Source of the DNA: Clostridiales bacterium
GTDB taxonomy: Bacteria > Bacillota > Clostridia > Christensenellales > Aristaeellaceae
DNA length: 46,118 nucleotides
Assembly (NCBI GenBank): GCA_012837965.1
Contig: DUQF01000001.1
Coordinates: 1 to 46,118, forward strand
Reading direction: 5' to 3'
Numbering within the stretch: position 1 is the stretch's first letter; every line of letters begins with the position of its first letter. A model generated the notes under the pieces. The model searched no databases. It worked only from the letters and a program-made list of their open reading frames with translations, and had not been told where the DNA came from. Shown piece after piece: positions 32,811 to 41,084 of the stretch. Made by a program: the position numbers and the translations under genes.

Positions 32811-33897
32811 AAAGAACAGAGGAGCGCTGATCCTATCCTCCATCCTCATTCTCTTGCCCAGCCTTTTAGGGCTTATTTTCTGGAACAAGCTGCCTGAACA
32901 GATGACCACCCACTGGGGCTTTGACGGCAGCGCCGATGGCTTCTCCACCCGCCATGTGACGGTTTTTGTCCTTCCCCTCATCCTGCTTACTTTTCAGTGG
33001 CTGGCCGTTTTAATAACCGCTAAAGACCCCAAAAACAAAGACCAAAGCAGCAAGGTATTCCGTTTGGTTATTTGGATTTTACCTGTCGTGTCGCTGTTTG
33101 CAAACGCTACCATCTATGTTGTGTCTTTTGGGCAGGAAGTGCGTGTGGAATTATGGACGCTCATGCTGCTTGGACTTCTGTTCATCGTGATGGGCAACTA
33201 CCTGCCCAAAACAAAACAGAACTATACCATCGGTATTAAAATTAAATGGACCTTGCAGGATGAACAAAACTGGAACGCCACCCACCGCTTTGCCGGCAAG
33301 GTATGGGTTGCCGGCGGTCTCTTGATGATGGCAAGCGTCTTTATACCCAATATCTCCCTTTTTGTGCTGATATCCTCTGTACTCATCTTAGGCCTTATTC
33401 CCAGTATCTATTCATATCTCTATTATAAAAAGCAGGTAAAAGAGGGCACAGCAAATATCAAATCCCTTTTGGTCACCAAAAAACAAAAAGTTTTTGCTCT
33501 CGTTTTGATAGCCGCCATCCTGATTTTTGTCCTGGTGATGATGTTCGCAGGCAGCATGCAGATTGAATATGGCGACACTTCCTTCACCCTTAAAAGCACT
33601 TTCTGGAGCGACTTGACCGTCGCCTACGACGCCGTTGACTCTATCGAGTTTCGCCAGTCGGACGCTGTCGGCACAAGGGTGGGCGGCCTTGGCAGTGCGA
33701 GGCTCCTTGCAGGTTCCTTCCACAACGAGGAGTTTGGCAACTACACCCGCTATTCCTACACCGGAAGCGATGCCTGCGTGGTACTAAAAGTGGACGGCAA
33801 GACCCTTGTCATCGCCGACAAGGACGCTCAAAGCACCCGCCAAATGTATGAGGAGTTGTTAACCAAAACCAACCTGCAAGCTGCACCCATAAACTGA
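32803..33897 (+). CDS. sdpI: SdpI/DUF1648 family membrane protein with C-terminal PH-like domain
   Basis: The 364-residue membrane protein starts with the DUF1648 pattern (W-N-K-L-P-E-Q-M-T-T-H-W-G-F-D-G-S-A-D-G), followed by SdpI-like helices with G-N-Y-L-P-K-T-K-Q-N and I-G-I-K-I-K-W-T-L. After more membrane helices a soluble domain of about 110 residues resembles a bacterial PH-like domain. SdpI gives immunity to the SdpC toxin in Bacillus, but no sdpABC genes are here. The ribosome site GGAGA lies inside sdpR, and the 8-bp overlap shows coupling. Confidence 0.85.
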   Translation: MIKKNRGALILSSILILLPSLLGLIFWNKLPEQMTTHWGFDGSADGFSTRHVTVFVLPLILLTFQWLAVLITAKDPKNKDQSSKVFRLVIWILPVVSLFANATIYVVSFGQEVRVELWTLMLLGLLFIVMGNYLPKTKQNYTIGIKIKWTLQDEQNWNATHRFAGKVWVAGGLLMMASVFIPNISLFVLISSVLILGLIPSIYSYLYYKKQVKEGTANIKSLLVTKKQKVFALVLIAAILIFVLVMMFAGSMQIEYGDTSFTLKSTFWSDLTVAYDAVDSIEFRQSDAVGTRVGGLGSARLLAGSFHNEEFGNYTRYSYTGSDACVVLKVDGKTLVIADKDAQSTRQMYEELLTKTNLQAAPIN

Positions 33898-33915
33898 AAA
33901 TGAGTAATGAAAAAA

Positions 33916-33948
33916 GGGCTGCCGATGATGACGGTAGCCCCTCTTTTA
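33916..33948 (+). terminator. Intrinsic terminator of sdpR-sdpI
   Basis: A 9-bp stem (33916-33924 with 33932-33940, one G-U pair) followed by CTCTTTTA. It also lies just beyond the stop of the convergent HAD gene. Confidence 0.75.
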
Positions 33949-33955
33949 TGCACGA

Positions 33956-34597
33956 TTATGTCCAATACACCGTTTTCCAGCCCGTATGCGTCCGCCTGAA
34001 ACTTGGCTTGGGGTTGACCTTAACGGGATTGCCGCACAGAGCCATGACTCCGCTATCTGACAGGGAATCGCCGTAAGCGTAGGAGTTTTCCCAGTCGACA
34101 GATAAACCCTGTTCTTTGACATATTGCCTAATCAAAATTCCTTTGTTTTTTCCCTTGGCATTAGAAATAATGTTTCCTTCATCATCCACCGTGCTGCAAA
34201 TCACCTGGTAAACGGGAAGGTATTTTTTAAGGTACTTCAGATAAACCTCCGGTGAAGCGCTTAATATAAGTACATGGTCATTGTTTGCACGGTGCGCCAT
34301 GAGATTTTTAAGGCTTTCAGAGAAAATATTGGGGAGCAACCGTTCTTTCACAAACTGCTCGCTTACCTCTGCCAATCTTTGTTTATTTACGTTTTTGATA
34401 AATGACAGGCTGCGGGACTTAACCGTTTCGGACTTGATTAGTTTTACAACAAAAGCCATACCACACAAACTACTGGCTATTAGGTGTCCAAAACCAAACA
34501 AACCTTGCCGATAACAAAAAATTAGATAGGGCACGATACTGTCTCCTTTGAACATGGTATCGTCAAAATCAAAAATAGCTAATCGTGTACATTCCAT
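33956..34597 (-). CDS. HAD-superfamily phosphatase (HAD-IB, SerB-like)
   Basis: The 213-residue protein has the four HAD motifs: D-F-D-D-T near residue 9-13 (nucleophile and acid Asp), motif II L-S-A-S-P, the Lys in K-G-K-N-K-G and motif IV Y-G-D-S-L-S-D. An inserted helical cap follows motif I. The arrangement matches HAD-IB, which includes phosphoserine phosphatase and lipid-phosphate phosphatases; the substrate is unknown. The start at 34597 has GGAGGT 6 bases upstream. It appears to be a single-gene transcript. Confidence 0.85.
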   Translation of the reverse strand: MECTRLAIFDFDDTMFKGDSIVPYLIFCYRQGLFGFGHLIASSLCGMAFVVKLIKSETVKSRSLSFIKNVNKQRLAEVSEQFVKERLLPNIFSESLKNLMAHRANNDHVLILSASPEVYLKYLKKYLPVYQVICSTVDDEGNIISNAKGKNKGILIRQYVKEQGLSVDWENSYAYGDSLSDSGVMALCGNPVKVNPKPSFRRTHTGWKTVYWT

Positions 34598-34705
34598 ACA
34601 AACCTCCAAAGCATTTTTATCATAGCTATTTTGCGTTGATTATGCAAGCTTTGAGGTAAACGGCTGTTTTTTATTCGCCCCTCTTACATGTTTTTTATAA
34701 AAGGC

Positions 34706-34735
34706 TTGCGCTTTTGGCCCCCTCTTTTGTACAAT
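34706..34735 (+). promoter_or_regulatory. Possible promoter of the 96-residue unknown gene
   Basis: TTGCGC (34706-34711) and TACAAT (34730-34735), an 18-bp spacer. Confidence 0.45.
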
Positions 34736-34755
34736 AGTCCAAGAGGTGAAAGCGT

Positions 34756-35046
34756 ATGAAAGGTAAGCTCTGGCTTCGGCTCATGAAGCAACAAAAAATT
34801 AAACAAGACTTGGTCATCCCCGCCGATCAGGATAATTGGCAGGAAGCGCTCATTCAAGGCTGCCACCAGTTGGATATATCCGCACCCGTCATTCTCTTGC
34901 GCCACCTGAGGGACTGGGTGGAATATTCTCAAACCCGTTTTTTGTCTGATGATTTTATCGATCACTTCCCCTTCGATAAGTTGGAAGTGGAATACTTTGA
35001 AGAAGGCAAGCGCCCCGCCCCTTCCGACGACTACCAAAATGCATAG
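34756..35046 (+). CDS. Small cytoplasmic protein of unknown function
   Basis: This 96-residue protein has no membrane segment and is acidic towards the C-terminus. It has a basic N-terminal part (L-M-K-Q-Q-K-I-K-Q-D-L-V) and a central helix-rich section around R-H-L-R-D-W-V-E. I do not recognise the family. AGAGGTG about 7 bases upstream and a promoter-like element support its being real. Confidence 0.65.
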   Translation: MKGKLWLRLMKQQKIKQDLVIPADQDNWQEALIQGCHQLDISAPVILLRHLRDWVEYSQTRFLSDDFIDHFPFDKLEVEYFEEGKRPAPSDDYQNA

Positions 35047-35052
35047 TGAATA

Positions 35053-35087
35053 ACAAAAAATCCCTCTTGAGTCCACAAGTTTTTTGT
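35053..35087 (+). terminator. Possible terminator of the 96-residue unknown gene
   Basis: An A run and T run (ACAAAAAA with TTTTTTGT) plus CTTG/CAAG form an imperfect hairpin, 7 bases after the stop codon. An extra stem (TGGATGG with CCATCCA, 35093-35125) follows. Confidence 0.4.
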
Positions 35088-35223
35088 AGTCTTGGATGGG
35101 CGCAAGAAAAAAACGCTTCCATCCACCGTATTTGCATCAATCCCCCTAACTGTTTTTTGGGAAACGATAATCTCCATCTAAAAACTTTTCTTATCATGCC
35201 AAAGAACAGCCCACTCGCTGTTT

Positions 35224-36468
35224 TTATGCGTACATTATCCCCGGCATGATGACCAAGTCGCAGCCGTCGGTAGCAACATTGCCATCCAGCATCAGAGAGG
35301 CAGGAAGAATACTCGTATCGCCAAACTTTTTTTGTAGTTGATAGACGGCCTTGTCCACACGGCTTTGCTTTTGGTGGCGCTCATCGTCCTCAAAAAAATC
35401 AAGCTGACCGGGCAGCTCCTGCGACTGCAGGTTAATGGCCCGCACCGTCAGCGCACGGACGGGCTTATCCCATAGGTGGCGGTTAAGGAGCAGCTGATAG
35501 GCCGCCTTAGCGATTTCCAGCGGACTTTGGGAATGATAGCACAGCGGCATTTGATACTGCTGTACAACAAAATCGCAGTCCTTGACCGTTAGCTGCACGC
35601 CCCCGCAGACAAGGGCGCTGTCCCTAAGCCGGCGACCGATATCTTGACTAAGGAGCAGCAGCACCGGCCAGGCTTCATCAGAGGTATCAAGGTCTTTAAC
35701 GCAGGTGGTGCCATGCCCCACCGACTTGATGGGCGCAATATAGTGGTAAGGCATCACACGGGATAGGTCTTTGCCGTTTGCAAAACGGTGCAGTTGCAAC
35801 CCGTTTTTGCCAAGGCGCTTATGAATCCACCGTATATCGGCTCTGGCTAAGTCGCCAATGGTGTGAATGCCCACCTTGCTTAGCTTTCTTTGCGTTCGTG
35901 GGCCTACATACAGCAGTTCCCCGACAGGCAGCGGCCACACCTTTTCTCTAAAATCATCCCGCCCGATGACCGTTACGGCATCGGGCTTTTTCATATCCGA
36001 GCCTAACTTTGCAAACACCTTGGTAAAAGAGACGCCGATGGACACCGTGAGCCCGATTTCCTGTTTGACAGCTTGCCTGATCTCTTGGGCGATTTCCTCC
36101 CCTTCTTCCATGCCGCCTGCAAGCAGCCCCAAGTCCAGCCAATTTTCGTCCATACCGAAAGGCTCGATATCGGGCGAGAATTTACGGTAAAGGGCACGCA
36201 CCTCTTGGGAATACCGCAAATATTTCCGGAAATCAGGCGGTACGCAAATAAGGTCGGGACATTTTTCCAGCGCCTGCCAGTTGACTTCGGCCGTCTTAAC
36301 GCCCTTGGCTTTAGCCTCCTGGCTTTTGGCAAGGACAATTCCGTGCCTGTTTTCGGTGGAGCCGCACACCGCCACGGGCTTGCCTTGAAGCTGCGGATGT
36401 TCCAGCACCTCCACCGAAGCATAGAAACAATTTAAGTCGCTATGCAGAATGACCCTTTCACGTGCCAT
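35224..36468 (-). CDS. Y-family (UmuC/DinB-type) translesion DNA polymerase
   Basis: The 414-residue enzyme has the Y-family palm residues Asp11 (L-H-S-D-L-N-C-F-Y-A-S-V-E) and Asp107-Glu108 (F-G-M-D-E-N-W-L-D), then a thumb with helix-hairpin-helix elements (L-L-Y-V-G-P-R-T-Q-R-K-L and I-H-T-I-G-D-L-A) and a little-finger domain ending near residue 370. The M-D-E-N-W variant, in place of the S-x-D-E-A of E. coli DinB, fits the clostridial and mobile-element branch. It replicates past lesions at low fidelity. The start has a purine-rich site (GGTGGAAAG). It is divergent from the XRE/ImmA genes and shares their operator-rich region. Confidence 0.9.
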   Translation of the reverse strand: MARERVILHSDLNCFYASVEVLEHPQLQGKPVAVCGSTENRHGIVLAKSQEAKAKGVKTAEVNWQALEKCPDLICVPPDFRKYLRYSQEVRALYRKFSPDIEPFGMDENWLDLGLLAGGMEEGEEIAQEIRQAVKQEIGLTVSIGVSFTKVFAKLGSDMKKPDAVTVIGRDDFREKVWPLPVGELLYVGPRTQRKLSKVGIHTIGDLARADIRWIHKRLGKNGLQLHRFANGKDLSRVMPYHYIAPIKSVGHGTTCVKDLDTSDEAWPVLLLLSQDIGRRLRDSALVCGGVQLTVKDCDFVVQQYQMPLCYHSQSPLEIAKAAYQLLLNRHLWDKPVRALTVRAINLQSQELPGQLDFFEDDERHQKQSRVDKAVYQLQKKFGDTSILPASLMLDGNVATDGCDLVIMPGIMYA

Positions 36469-36497
36469 GCTCTTTCCACCTTTCCAAATATAATCGC

Positions 36498-36526
36498 TTG
36501 ACTTTTGAAGTAATGAAGCGTAGACT
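36498..36526 (+). promoter_or_regulatory. Promoter of the XRE/ImmA operon
   Basis: TTGACT (36498-36503), a 17-bp spacer and TAGACT (36521-36526). A second -10-like TATAAT at 36557-36562 has no good -35 element. Confidence 0.6.
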
Positions 36527-36599
36527 GATGATGAAGTTCAGCTTCATTTTCTTCAGTATAATGAGTTTCAACTTCCTTGTCAATATGAAGTTCGTTTCA
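36506..36599. promoter_or_regulatory. Repeated TGAAG half-sites, likely XRE operators
   Basis: TGAAG occurs at 36506, 36514, 36532 and 36586, and its complement CTTCA at 36542 and 36551. They form two palindromes: ATGAAG with CTTCAT (36531-36547) and TGAA with TTCA (36586-36599). The cluster lies between the divergent polymerase and XRE genes, over the XRE promoter, as expected for a regulator controlling both sides. Confidence 0.6.
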
Positions 36600-36612
36600 G
36601 AAAGGTGTTTTT

Positions 36613-37029
36613 ATGAAGTTTGGTGAAAAGGTGCGCCAATTGCGCAAAGAAAAAAAGCTGTCCCAAGCGGAATTGGGCAAGGCGGTGGGCGTGAGCGGGC
36701 GCTCGGTCGCTGCCTGGGAAACAGGCAACACCTACCCCCGCTATCAGGAAACCTATGACCAGCTTGCACGTTTGTTTAATGTGGATATCAACTACCTGCG
36801 TACCGAAAACGAAAGCTTTATGGAAGATGTGCGCCAAAAGTATGGCGGCCGCGCCCAACAACAGGCTCGTACCTTATTGGAACAAGCCAATGAGCTATTC
36901 GCCGGAGGCGAGCTGTCCGAGGAAGACAAGCTTGCTTTCCTGACAGAAATGCAACAGCTATTTTTAGACGCAAAAAAACGGGCACAAAAATACGGCGTCA
37001 GAAAGCCTGACGCCACGGAAAGAAACTAA
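36613..37029 (+). CDS. XRE-family transcriptional regulator
   Basis: The 138-residue protein has an N-terminal XRE helix-turn-helix (about 4-60): K-K-L-S-Q-A-E-L-G-K-A-V-G-V-S, G-R-S-V-A-A-W-E-T-G-N-T-Y-P, then D-Q-L-A-R-L-F-N-V-D. The remaining 75 residues are helical and charged, a likely dimerisation and protease-recognition part. The ImmA/IrrE gene begins 3 bases after its stop. Such pairs (ImmR-ImmA, DdrO-IrrE) consist of a repressor and the protease that cleaves it. Confidence 0.88.
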   Translation: MKFGEKVRQLRKEKKLSQAELGKAVGVSGRSVAAWETGNTYPRYQETYDQLARLFNVDINYLRTENESFMEDVRQKYGGRAQQQARTLLEQANELFAGGELSEEDKLAFLTEMQQLFLDAKKRAQKYGVRKPDATERN

Positions 37030-37032
37030 TCC

Positions 37033-37554
37033 ATGTCGCCCGAACAAATTTACAAGCTGGCCTGCCAATATCGCAAGAAACTCAAAACCAACAACCCCTT
37101 TGACTTGCTTGACGCAATCGGGGCGGTGGTCAAGTTTTCGGGCGCCTATCCTGCCGGCGGCTTGCGTGGCTACTGTACGGTGTTGCTAAAAACCAAGTAC
37201 TGTGTGATTAGCCAAAACCAGCCCGAAGAAGAGCAACTGGTGGTCGCCGCCCACGAAGCGGGACACCTGATCCTCCACCAAGAACGGCTCAAAGCCGGCG
37301 CCCTGCAGGACTGGGATGTATACCATGCCGAGGGCGTTATGGAACGGGAAGCCAACCTCTTTGCCGCCGACTTTTTGATTGACGATGTGGACGTCCTTGA
37401 ACAGGTACAGACCAAAAACAGCGACTTTTTCTCCCTCGCTAAGGCTCTGAGTGTCCCCGCCCCCTTCCTTGCCTTTAAGCTGTACAGCATGGTACATCGG
37501 GGACATCGCCTTCTGATGCCAAGCGAGCCGCAAAATAGGTTTTTGAAGAAATAA
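37033..37554 (+). CDS. ImmA/IrrE family metallopeptidase
   Basis: The 173-residue protein has the zinc-protease motif H-E-A-G-H at 74-78 and the third-ligand helix E-R-E-A-N-L-F-A-A (Glu106 likely). The N-terminal part has the usual P-F-D-L-L-D-A-I-G. ImmA and IrrE cleave a partner XRE repressor when DNA is damaged or a signal is received. The spacing of 3 bases from the XRE gene and the absence of other targets make the upstream regulator the likely substrate. Confidence 0.9.
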   Translation: MSPEQIYKLACQYRKKLKTNNPFDLLDAIGAVVKFSGAYPAGGLRGYCTVLLKTKYCVISQNQPEEEQLVVAAHEAGHLILHQERLKAGALQDWDVYHAEGVMEREANLFAADFLIDDVDVLEQVQTKNSDFFSLAKALSVPAPFLAFKLYSMVHRGHRLLMPSEPQNRFLKK

Positions 37555-37562
37555 AAATAATC

Positions 37563-37590
37563 ACCCGCCTATAAAAAGACGGGAATTTTC
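37563..37590. terminator. Possible terminator between ImmA and NhaC genes
   Basis: An imperfect stem (CCCGCC with GACGGG) lies between the two convergent genes. The T run is weak on both strands. Confidence 0.35.
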
Positions 37591-37603
37591 ATTCAATAGA
37601 TTC

Positions 37604-38914
37604 TCATCCCTTCTCCCTAAACCAACACCACAGGGGCAATAGATACAAGAAAAAAGCACAAAGGATGGACGACAGGGGCGCTCCCACCGATAAAAGGACA
37701 ACCGATGATGCAATGGACCAGGGAATCAGCGGCGACACTACCACGGCCGTATTCTCAAGGTTGAGGGCATGTTGTTTGGGGTCTTTTGAAATGGACTTGG
37801 TTAGTTGGTGGGTAAGAATAATCGACAGCGTCTGGTTGCAGCTGATGGCGCTGACAGGGATTGAGGTGAGCAGTATGGCCCGATAATTACCCCATTTTTT
37901 GTCCATCTTTTGAATAATTTTTTCTAAAAAACTCAATAAGCCCGTCGCCTGAAACAGTCCGCTATAACAGGAAGAAATGCACACAATGGCAGCCACCCGC
38001 GCCATAGAGAATAGCCCACCCCCATTCATTAAAACTGCGGCCTGTTCATTTGGGCTTTGGTAGCCGAAAATCATCGTGTTCAAAATATTTTCCACCGGCA
38101 TATTTTGAGCAAAAAGAGCCAGCGGCAGGGCGGTGAGAATACTGAAAAACATAGCCTTTTTAACCGGTACTTTGAAAAGCGCCAATACCAAAATTGCCAC
38201 CGCCGGAAGCAGGCAAATTGGCGATAGGATAAAAGCCCGCCTTAACACGCTGCCCGCATCCTGTACTTGACCGGCCGGATTTAAGACAAAACCGATAACA
38301 AAATATAGCAAACAACTAACGATAAAGGGCAGGTTAGCGCTTTTAATCATCGCCCGAATGTTTGAATAGAGGTTGGTTTCGGTGAGCGTGGCAACCAATA
38401 AGGCGCTGGTTGAAACGGGCGAACAGCGGTCGCCAAAGAAAACGCCCGCCAGTATCGCCCCGCCCACCCACATGGGAGAAAGCCCCAAGGCGCTTGCCAA
38501 ACTCATGCTGATAACGCCCATCGTGGCCGCCGTGCCAAAGGCTGTGCCCGTAAGTAGCGAAACCAAGCAGTTCATTAAAAAGGTAAACAGAAGAAAAATC
38601 CACGGCCGAACAAAGACCGTTGCATAGACAACCAGCGTCGCAAGACAGCCCGAAGCCCTCCACAAAGCGGTGAGAATGCCGATTAAAACAAAGGTCAACA
38701 AAACGTTCTTGGTTGTGCGAACACCAGACAAACAAAAGTTTAGCAGCTCCTTTGCGCCAAAACCGCAGTACCTACCGTAGCCTAAAAATAACCCCAAGCC
38801 TCCAATTAATGCCACCAGTATAGAGATATCCAAAACAACACATAAAATTAGCAGCCCGCCAAAGGCACCAACGATGGCTATTTGCAATTTTCTATTCTGT
38901 CCCTTCCCCTGCAT
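37604..38914 (-). CDS. nhaC: NhaC-family Na+/H+ antiporter
   Basis: The 436-residue protein has about eleven membrane helices. The T-G-T-A-F-G-T-A-A-T motif and the G-D-R-C-S-P-V-S-T-S-A motif are typical of NhaC transporters. The C-N-Q-T-L-S segment and the late P-W half-helix also match. It exchanges Na+ for H+ or a related substrate pair. The AGGAGG ribosome site overlaps the stop codon of the preceding gene, so the two are co-translated. Confidence 0.88.
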   Translation of the reverse strand: MQGKGQNRKLQIAIVGAFGGLLILCVVLDISILVALIGGLGLFLGYGRYCGFGAKELLNFCLSGVRTTKNVLLTFVLIGILTALWRASGCLATLVVYATVFVRPWIFLLFTFLMNCLVSLLTGTAFGTAATMGVISMSLASALGLSPMWVGGAILAGVFFGDRCSPVSTSALLVATLTETNLYSNIRAMIKSANLPFIVSCLLYFVIGFVLNPAGQVQDAGSVLRRAFILSPICLLPAVAILVLALFKVPVKKAMFFSILTALPLALFAQNMPVENILNTMIFGYQSPNEQAAVLMNGGGLFSMARVAAIVCISSCYSGLFQATGLLSFLEKIIQKMDKKWGNYRAILLTSIPVSAISCNQTLSIILTHQLTKSISKDPKQHALNLENTAVVVSPLIPWSIASSVVLLSVGAPLSSILCAFFLYLLPLWCWFREKG

Positions 38915-38923
38915 ATTGCCTCC

Positions 38924-40033
38924 TTAGCGGTTGTACTGAGTGGTAAGCGCCGTCCCGTCCTGGTGGTAAAGCATAAGTAAATCGTCCTTGGTTTTGTGAA
39001 TGGGGTTCTTTTCGTCCCAATGAAAGGTGGCGTCCACCTTGCTTGAAAGGGTGATGCTCTCCCCGTTCTTTAGGCTAACACCTTCAGGAAAAATGAAAGC
39101 CTCTCCGCCCCTTATGGAAAACAGAATACAGCCCGATAGGTCCCCTTGGCCGGTGATGGTTACCAGTTGATTATCTATATCGATATCCATCGAAAAACTG
39201 CCCCTATCCGTTTTGGGCGGAAAAAGCGCTTGGGCGGTAAGCTCTTCACCTTCCTTTTGTACCAGAATGCCGATGCCCGAATCTTCCGTTAAAAACACCC
39301 GGGCAGGCTGCAAGGCAGCAAGCACCCTTTCGTGGGCCGAATCAAAATCCACCAATCTATCGGTGCTGATAACGGCAATGTCGGGGCTGACCGCCCGAGC
39401 AAATACATCGCTGGTAGCATCCCTGTTGCCGTGGTTGCCCACTTTAAGCACTTGGGCGCTTAGGTCAAAACCCTTTGCAAGCAGTGTGGCCTCCTGCCTA
39501 TACTGCATATCGCCGGTAAGTAGGTAGCGCACGCCGCCAAGGGTAAGTAAGAGCACGAGGGAATTATCGTTGTCATCATCAGGGAAATATTCAAAGGGGG
39601 CGAGTACAGTAATTATATCATTTTCTGATAATTTCAGCACCTCTCCCGCCGAGAGCAGGGTAACGGGCAATCCAGCATCGGAAAACTCTTTTTGGGTTTT
39701 GAGCGCCCCTTTTTTATTGGTTTCGCCAATTTGGGCACAGTAGCCCATGTCAATAGGCATATGCTTGGCAAGCTGCTCCAAACCGCCCACATGGTCCTTG
39801 TGGCTGTGCGTTAAAAACACGCCCGAAAGGGTTTCCACCCCCTGCGATTTAAGACCTGCCCATAACTGGGGAAAAGAGTCTTGACTGCCCGTGTCCACCA
39901 AGTAGTGTCTGCCGCCCGAAGTAATCAAAATGGCATCGGCCTTGCCTACATTGATAAATAAAACGCTGTCTTCCGCACAGGCGAAAGACAGCGCCATTAA
40001 AATAAGGATAAGGACTGTTAAGATTCTTTTCAT
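38924..40033 (-). CDS. Secreted metallo-beta-lactamase fold hydrolase with lamin-tail-like domain
   Basis: The 369-residue protein has a signal peptide (cleavage near C-A-E-D). The metallo-beta-lactamase part (about 22-260) resembles the ComEC C-terminal hydrolase family: F-I-N-V-G-K-A-D-A-I-L-I, zinc motif H-S-H-K-D-H at 76-81, L-L-T-G-D-M and K-V-G-N-H-G. The last 90 residues resemble a lamin-tail domain (D-L-S-G-C-I-L-F-S, F-P-E-G-V-S-L-K-N-G-E-S). Such proteins may degrade nucleic acid outside the cell; the substrate is not known. It lies 38 bases after the ABC permease gene and just before NhaC, probably in one transcript. Confidence 0.82.
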   Translation of the reverse strand: MKRILTVLILILMALSFACAEDSVLFINVGKADAILITSGGRHYLVDTGSQDSFPQLWAGLKSQGVETLSGVFLTHSHKDHVGGLEQLAKHMPIDMGYCAQIGETNKKGALKTQKEFSDAGLPVTLLSAGEVLKLSENDIITVLAPFEYFPDDDNDNSLVLLLTLGGVRYLLTGDMQYRQEATLLAKGFDLSAQVLKVGNHGNRDATSDVFARAVSPDIAVISTDRLVDFDSAHERVLAALQPARVFLTEDSGIGILVQKEGEELTAQALFPPKTDRGSFSMDIDIDNQLVTITGQGDLSGCILFSIRGGEAFIFPEGVSLKNGESITLSSKVDATFHWDEKNPIHKTKDDLLMLYHQDGTALTTQYNR

Positions 40034-40071
40034 TTGAAGGCATCCTATGCTTTAATCGACTGATCAGTTTG

Positions 40072-41070
40072 TCAGCCCTTGATGCCGCCACGGGATACGC
40101 CGCTGACAATCTGCTTTCTGGCAAAAAGGAAAAGAATAATCATGGGCATAACCACTACAAGGGAGGCGGCCATCAGCAGTTCGTTGTTGGCGCCCACCTC
40201 GGTGGTAAACGTATAAAGCCCGAAGGGCAGGGTACGATTGATGTCCTTTTTGATGACAAGCAAGGGCCACATAAAGCTGTTCCACGATGCCATGGCGTTG
40301 AGTAGCACGATGGTTACAAGCGAGGGGCGGGCAATGGGCACCATAATCTTCCAGAGGTAGCGCCAGTTGGTGCAGCCGTCCACACGTGCCGACCAATAGA
40401 GACCTTCAGGGATGGACACAAAGAAATTGCGCAAAATATAAGTATAGAAAATGCTGGACGTAAACGGTAAAATCAGCGCCCAGATGGTATCGTTCAGCCC
40501 TACCTTCACGATGGTCGTATAGTTGGTAATCACTAACATTTCAAAAGGTACCATCATCATGGAAAGAAGCAGGCTGAAGAGAACGTCCCGTCCCGGGAAC
40601 TTGAGCCTTGAAAAAGCAAAGGCCGCCAAGACGGTAGTAAAGGTCGTGATGCCCACACTTGAAAGGCAGGTGGCCACTGAATTCAAAAAGTAACGAGCAA
40701 AAGGCGCTGTTTGAAAAGCGACGACGAAGTTATTAAAGTTGCGCCAGTTTTTGGGCAACATGCTGGGCGGAAACAGGTTCATTTCGGCGCTTGTTTTGAA
40801 AGCGGATACCAGCATCCAATAAAAGGGGAAAACCATAATCAGCGCCCCTACGGACAGGAAAAAGTAGCGTATTCCCCGCAAAGACAGTACCTTGGTTTTA
40901 TAGGAGTGGTTCAGAAACAAGCCGATGGCAACAGCCACAAGCCCTACCGCAAACGGCAAAGAGCCAGTTTCCTTAAACAGCCATGTCAGGCTGCCCACAA
41001 GCGCCAATACAATACCGGCCACATAGGTAACAGTCCCTAAAAGGGAGCGCGTACGATTTTGTTTTTTCAT
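40072..41070 (-). CDS. ABC sugar importer permease (MalG/UgpE type)
   Basis: The 332-residue permease has two extra N-terminal helices (about 10-60) before the usual six. The EAA-type loop reads W-S-A-R-V-D-G-C-T-N-W, with the first Glu-Ala-Ala replaced by W-S-A. The end K-Q-I-V-S-G-V-S-R-G-G-I-K-G is typical of this family. AAAGGAGGGA sets the start at 41070, and it overlaps the preceding permease gene's coding end only if the longer start is used; with this start there are 14 bases between. Confidence 0.86.
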   Translation of the reverse strand: MKKQNRTRSLLGTVTYVAGIVLALVGSLTWLFKETGSLPFAVGLVAVAIGLFLNHSYKTKVLSLRGIRYFFLSVGALIMVFPFYWMLVSAFKTSAEMNLFPPSMLPKNWRNFNNFVVAFQTAPFARYFLNSVATCLSSVGITTFTTVLAAFAFSRLKFPGRDVLFSLLLSMMMVPFEMLVITNYTTIVKVGLNDTIWALILPFTSSIFYTYILRNFFVSIPEGLYWSARVDGCTNWRYLWKIMVPIARPSLVTIVLLNAMASWNSFMWPLLVIKKDINRTLPFGLYTFTTEVGANNELLMAASLVVVMPMIILFLFARKQIVSGVSRGGIKG

Positions 41071-41084
41071 TAGCTCTCCCTCCT

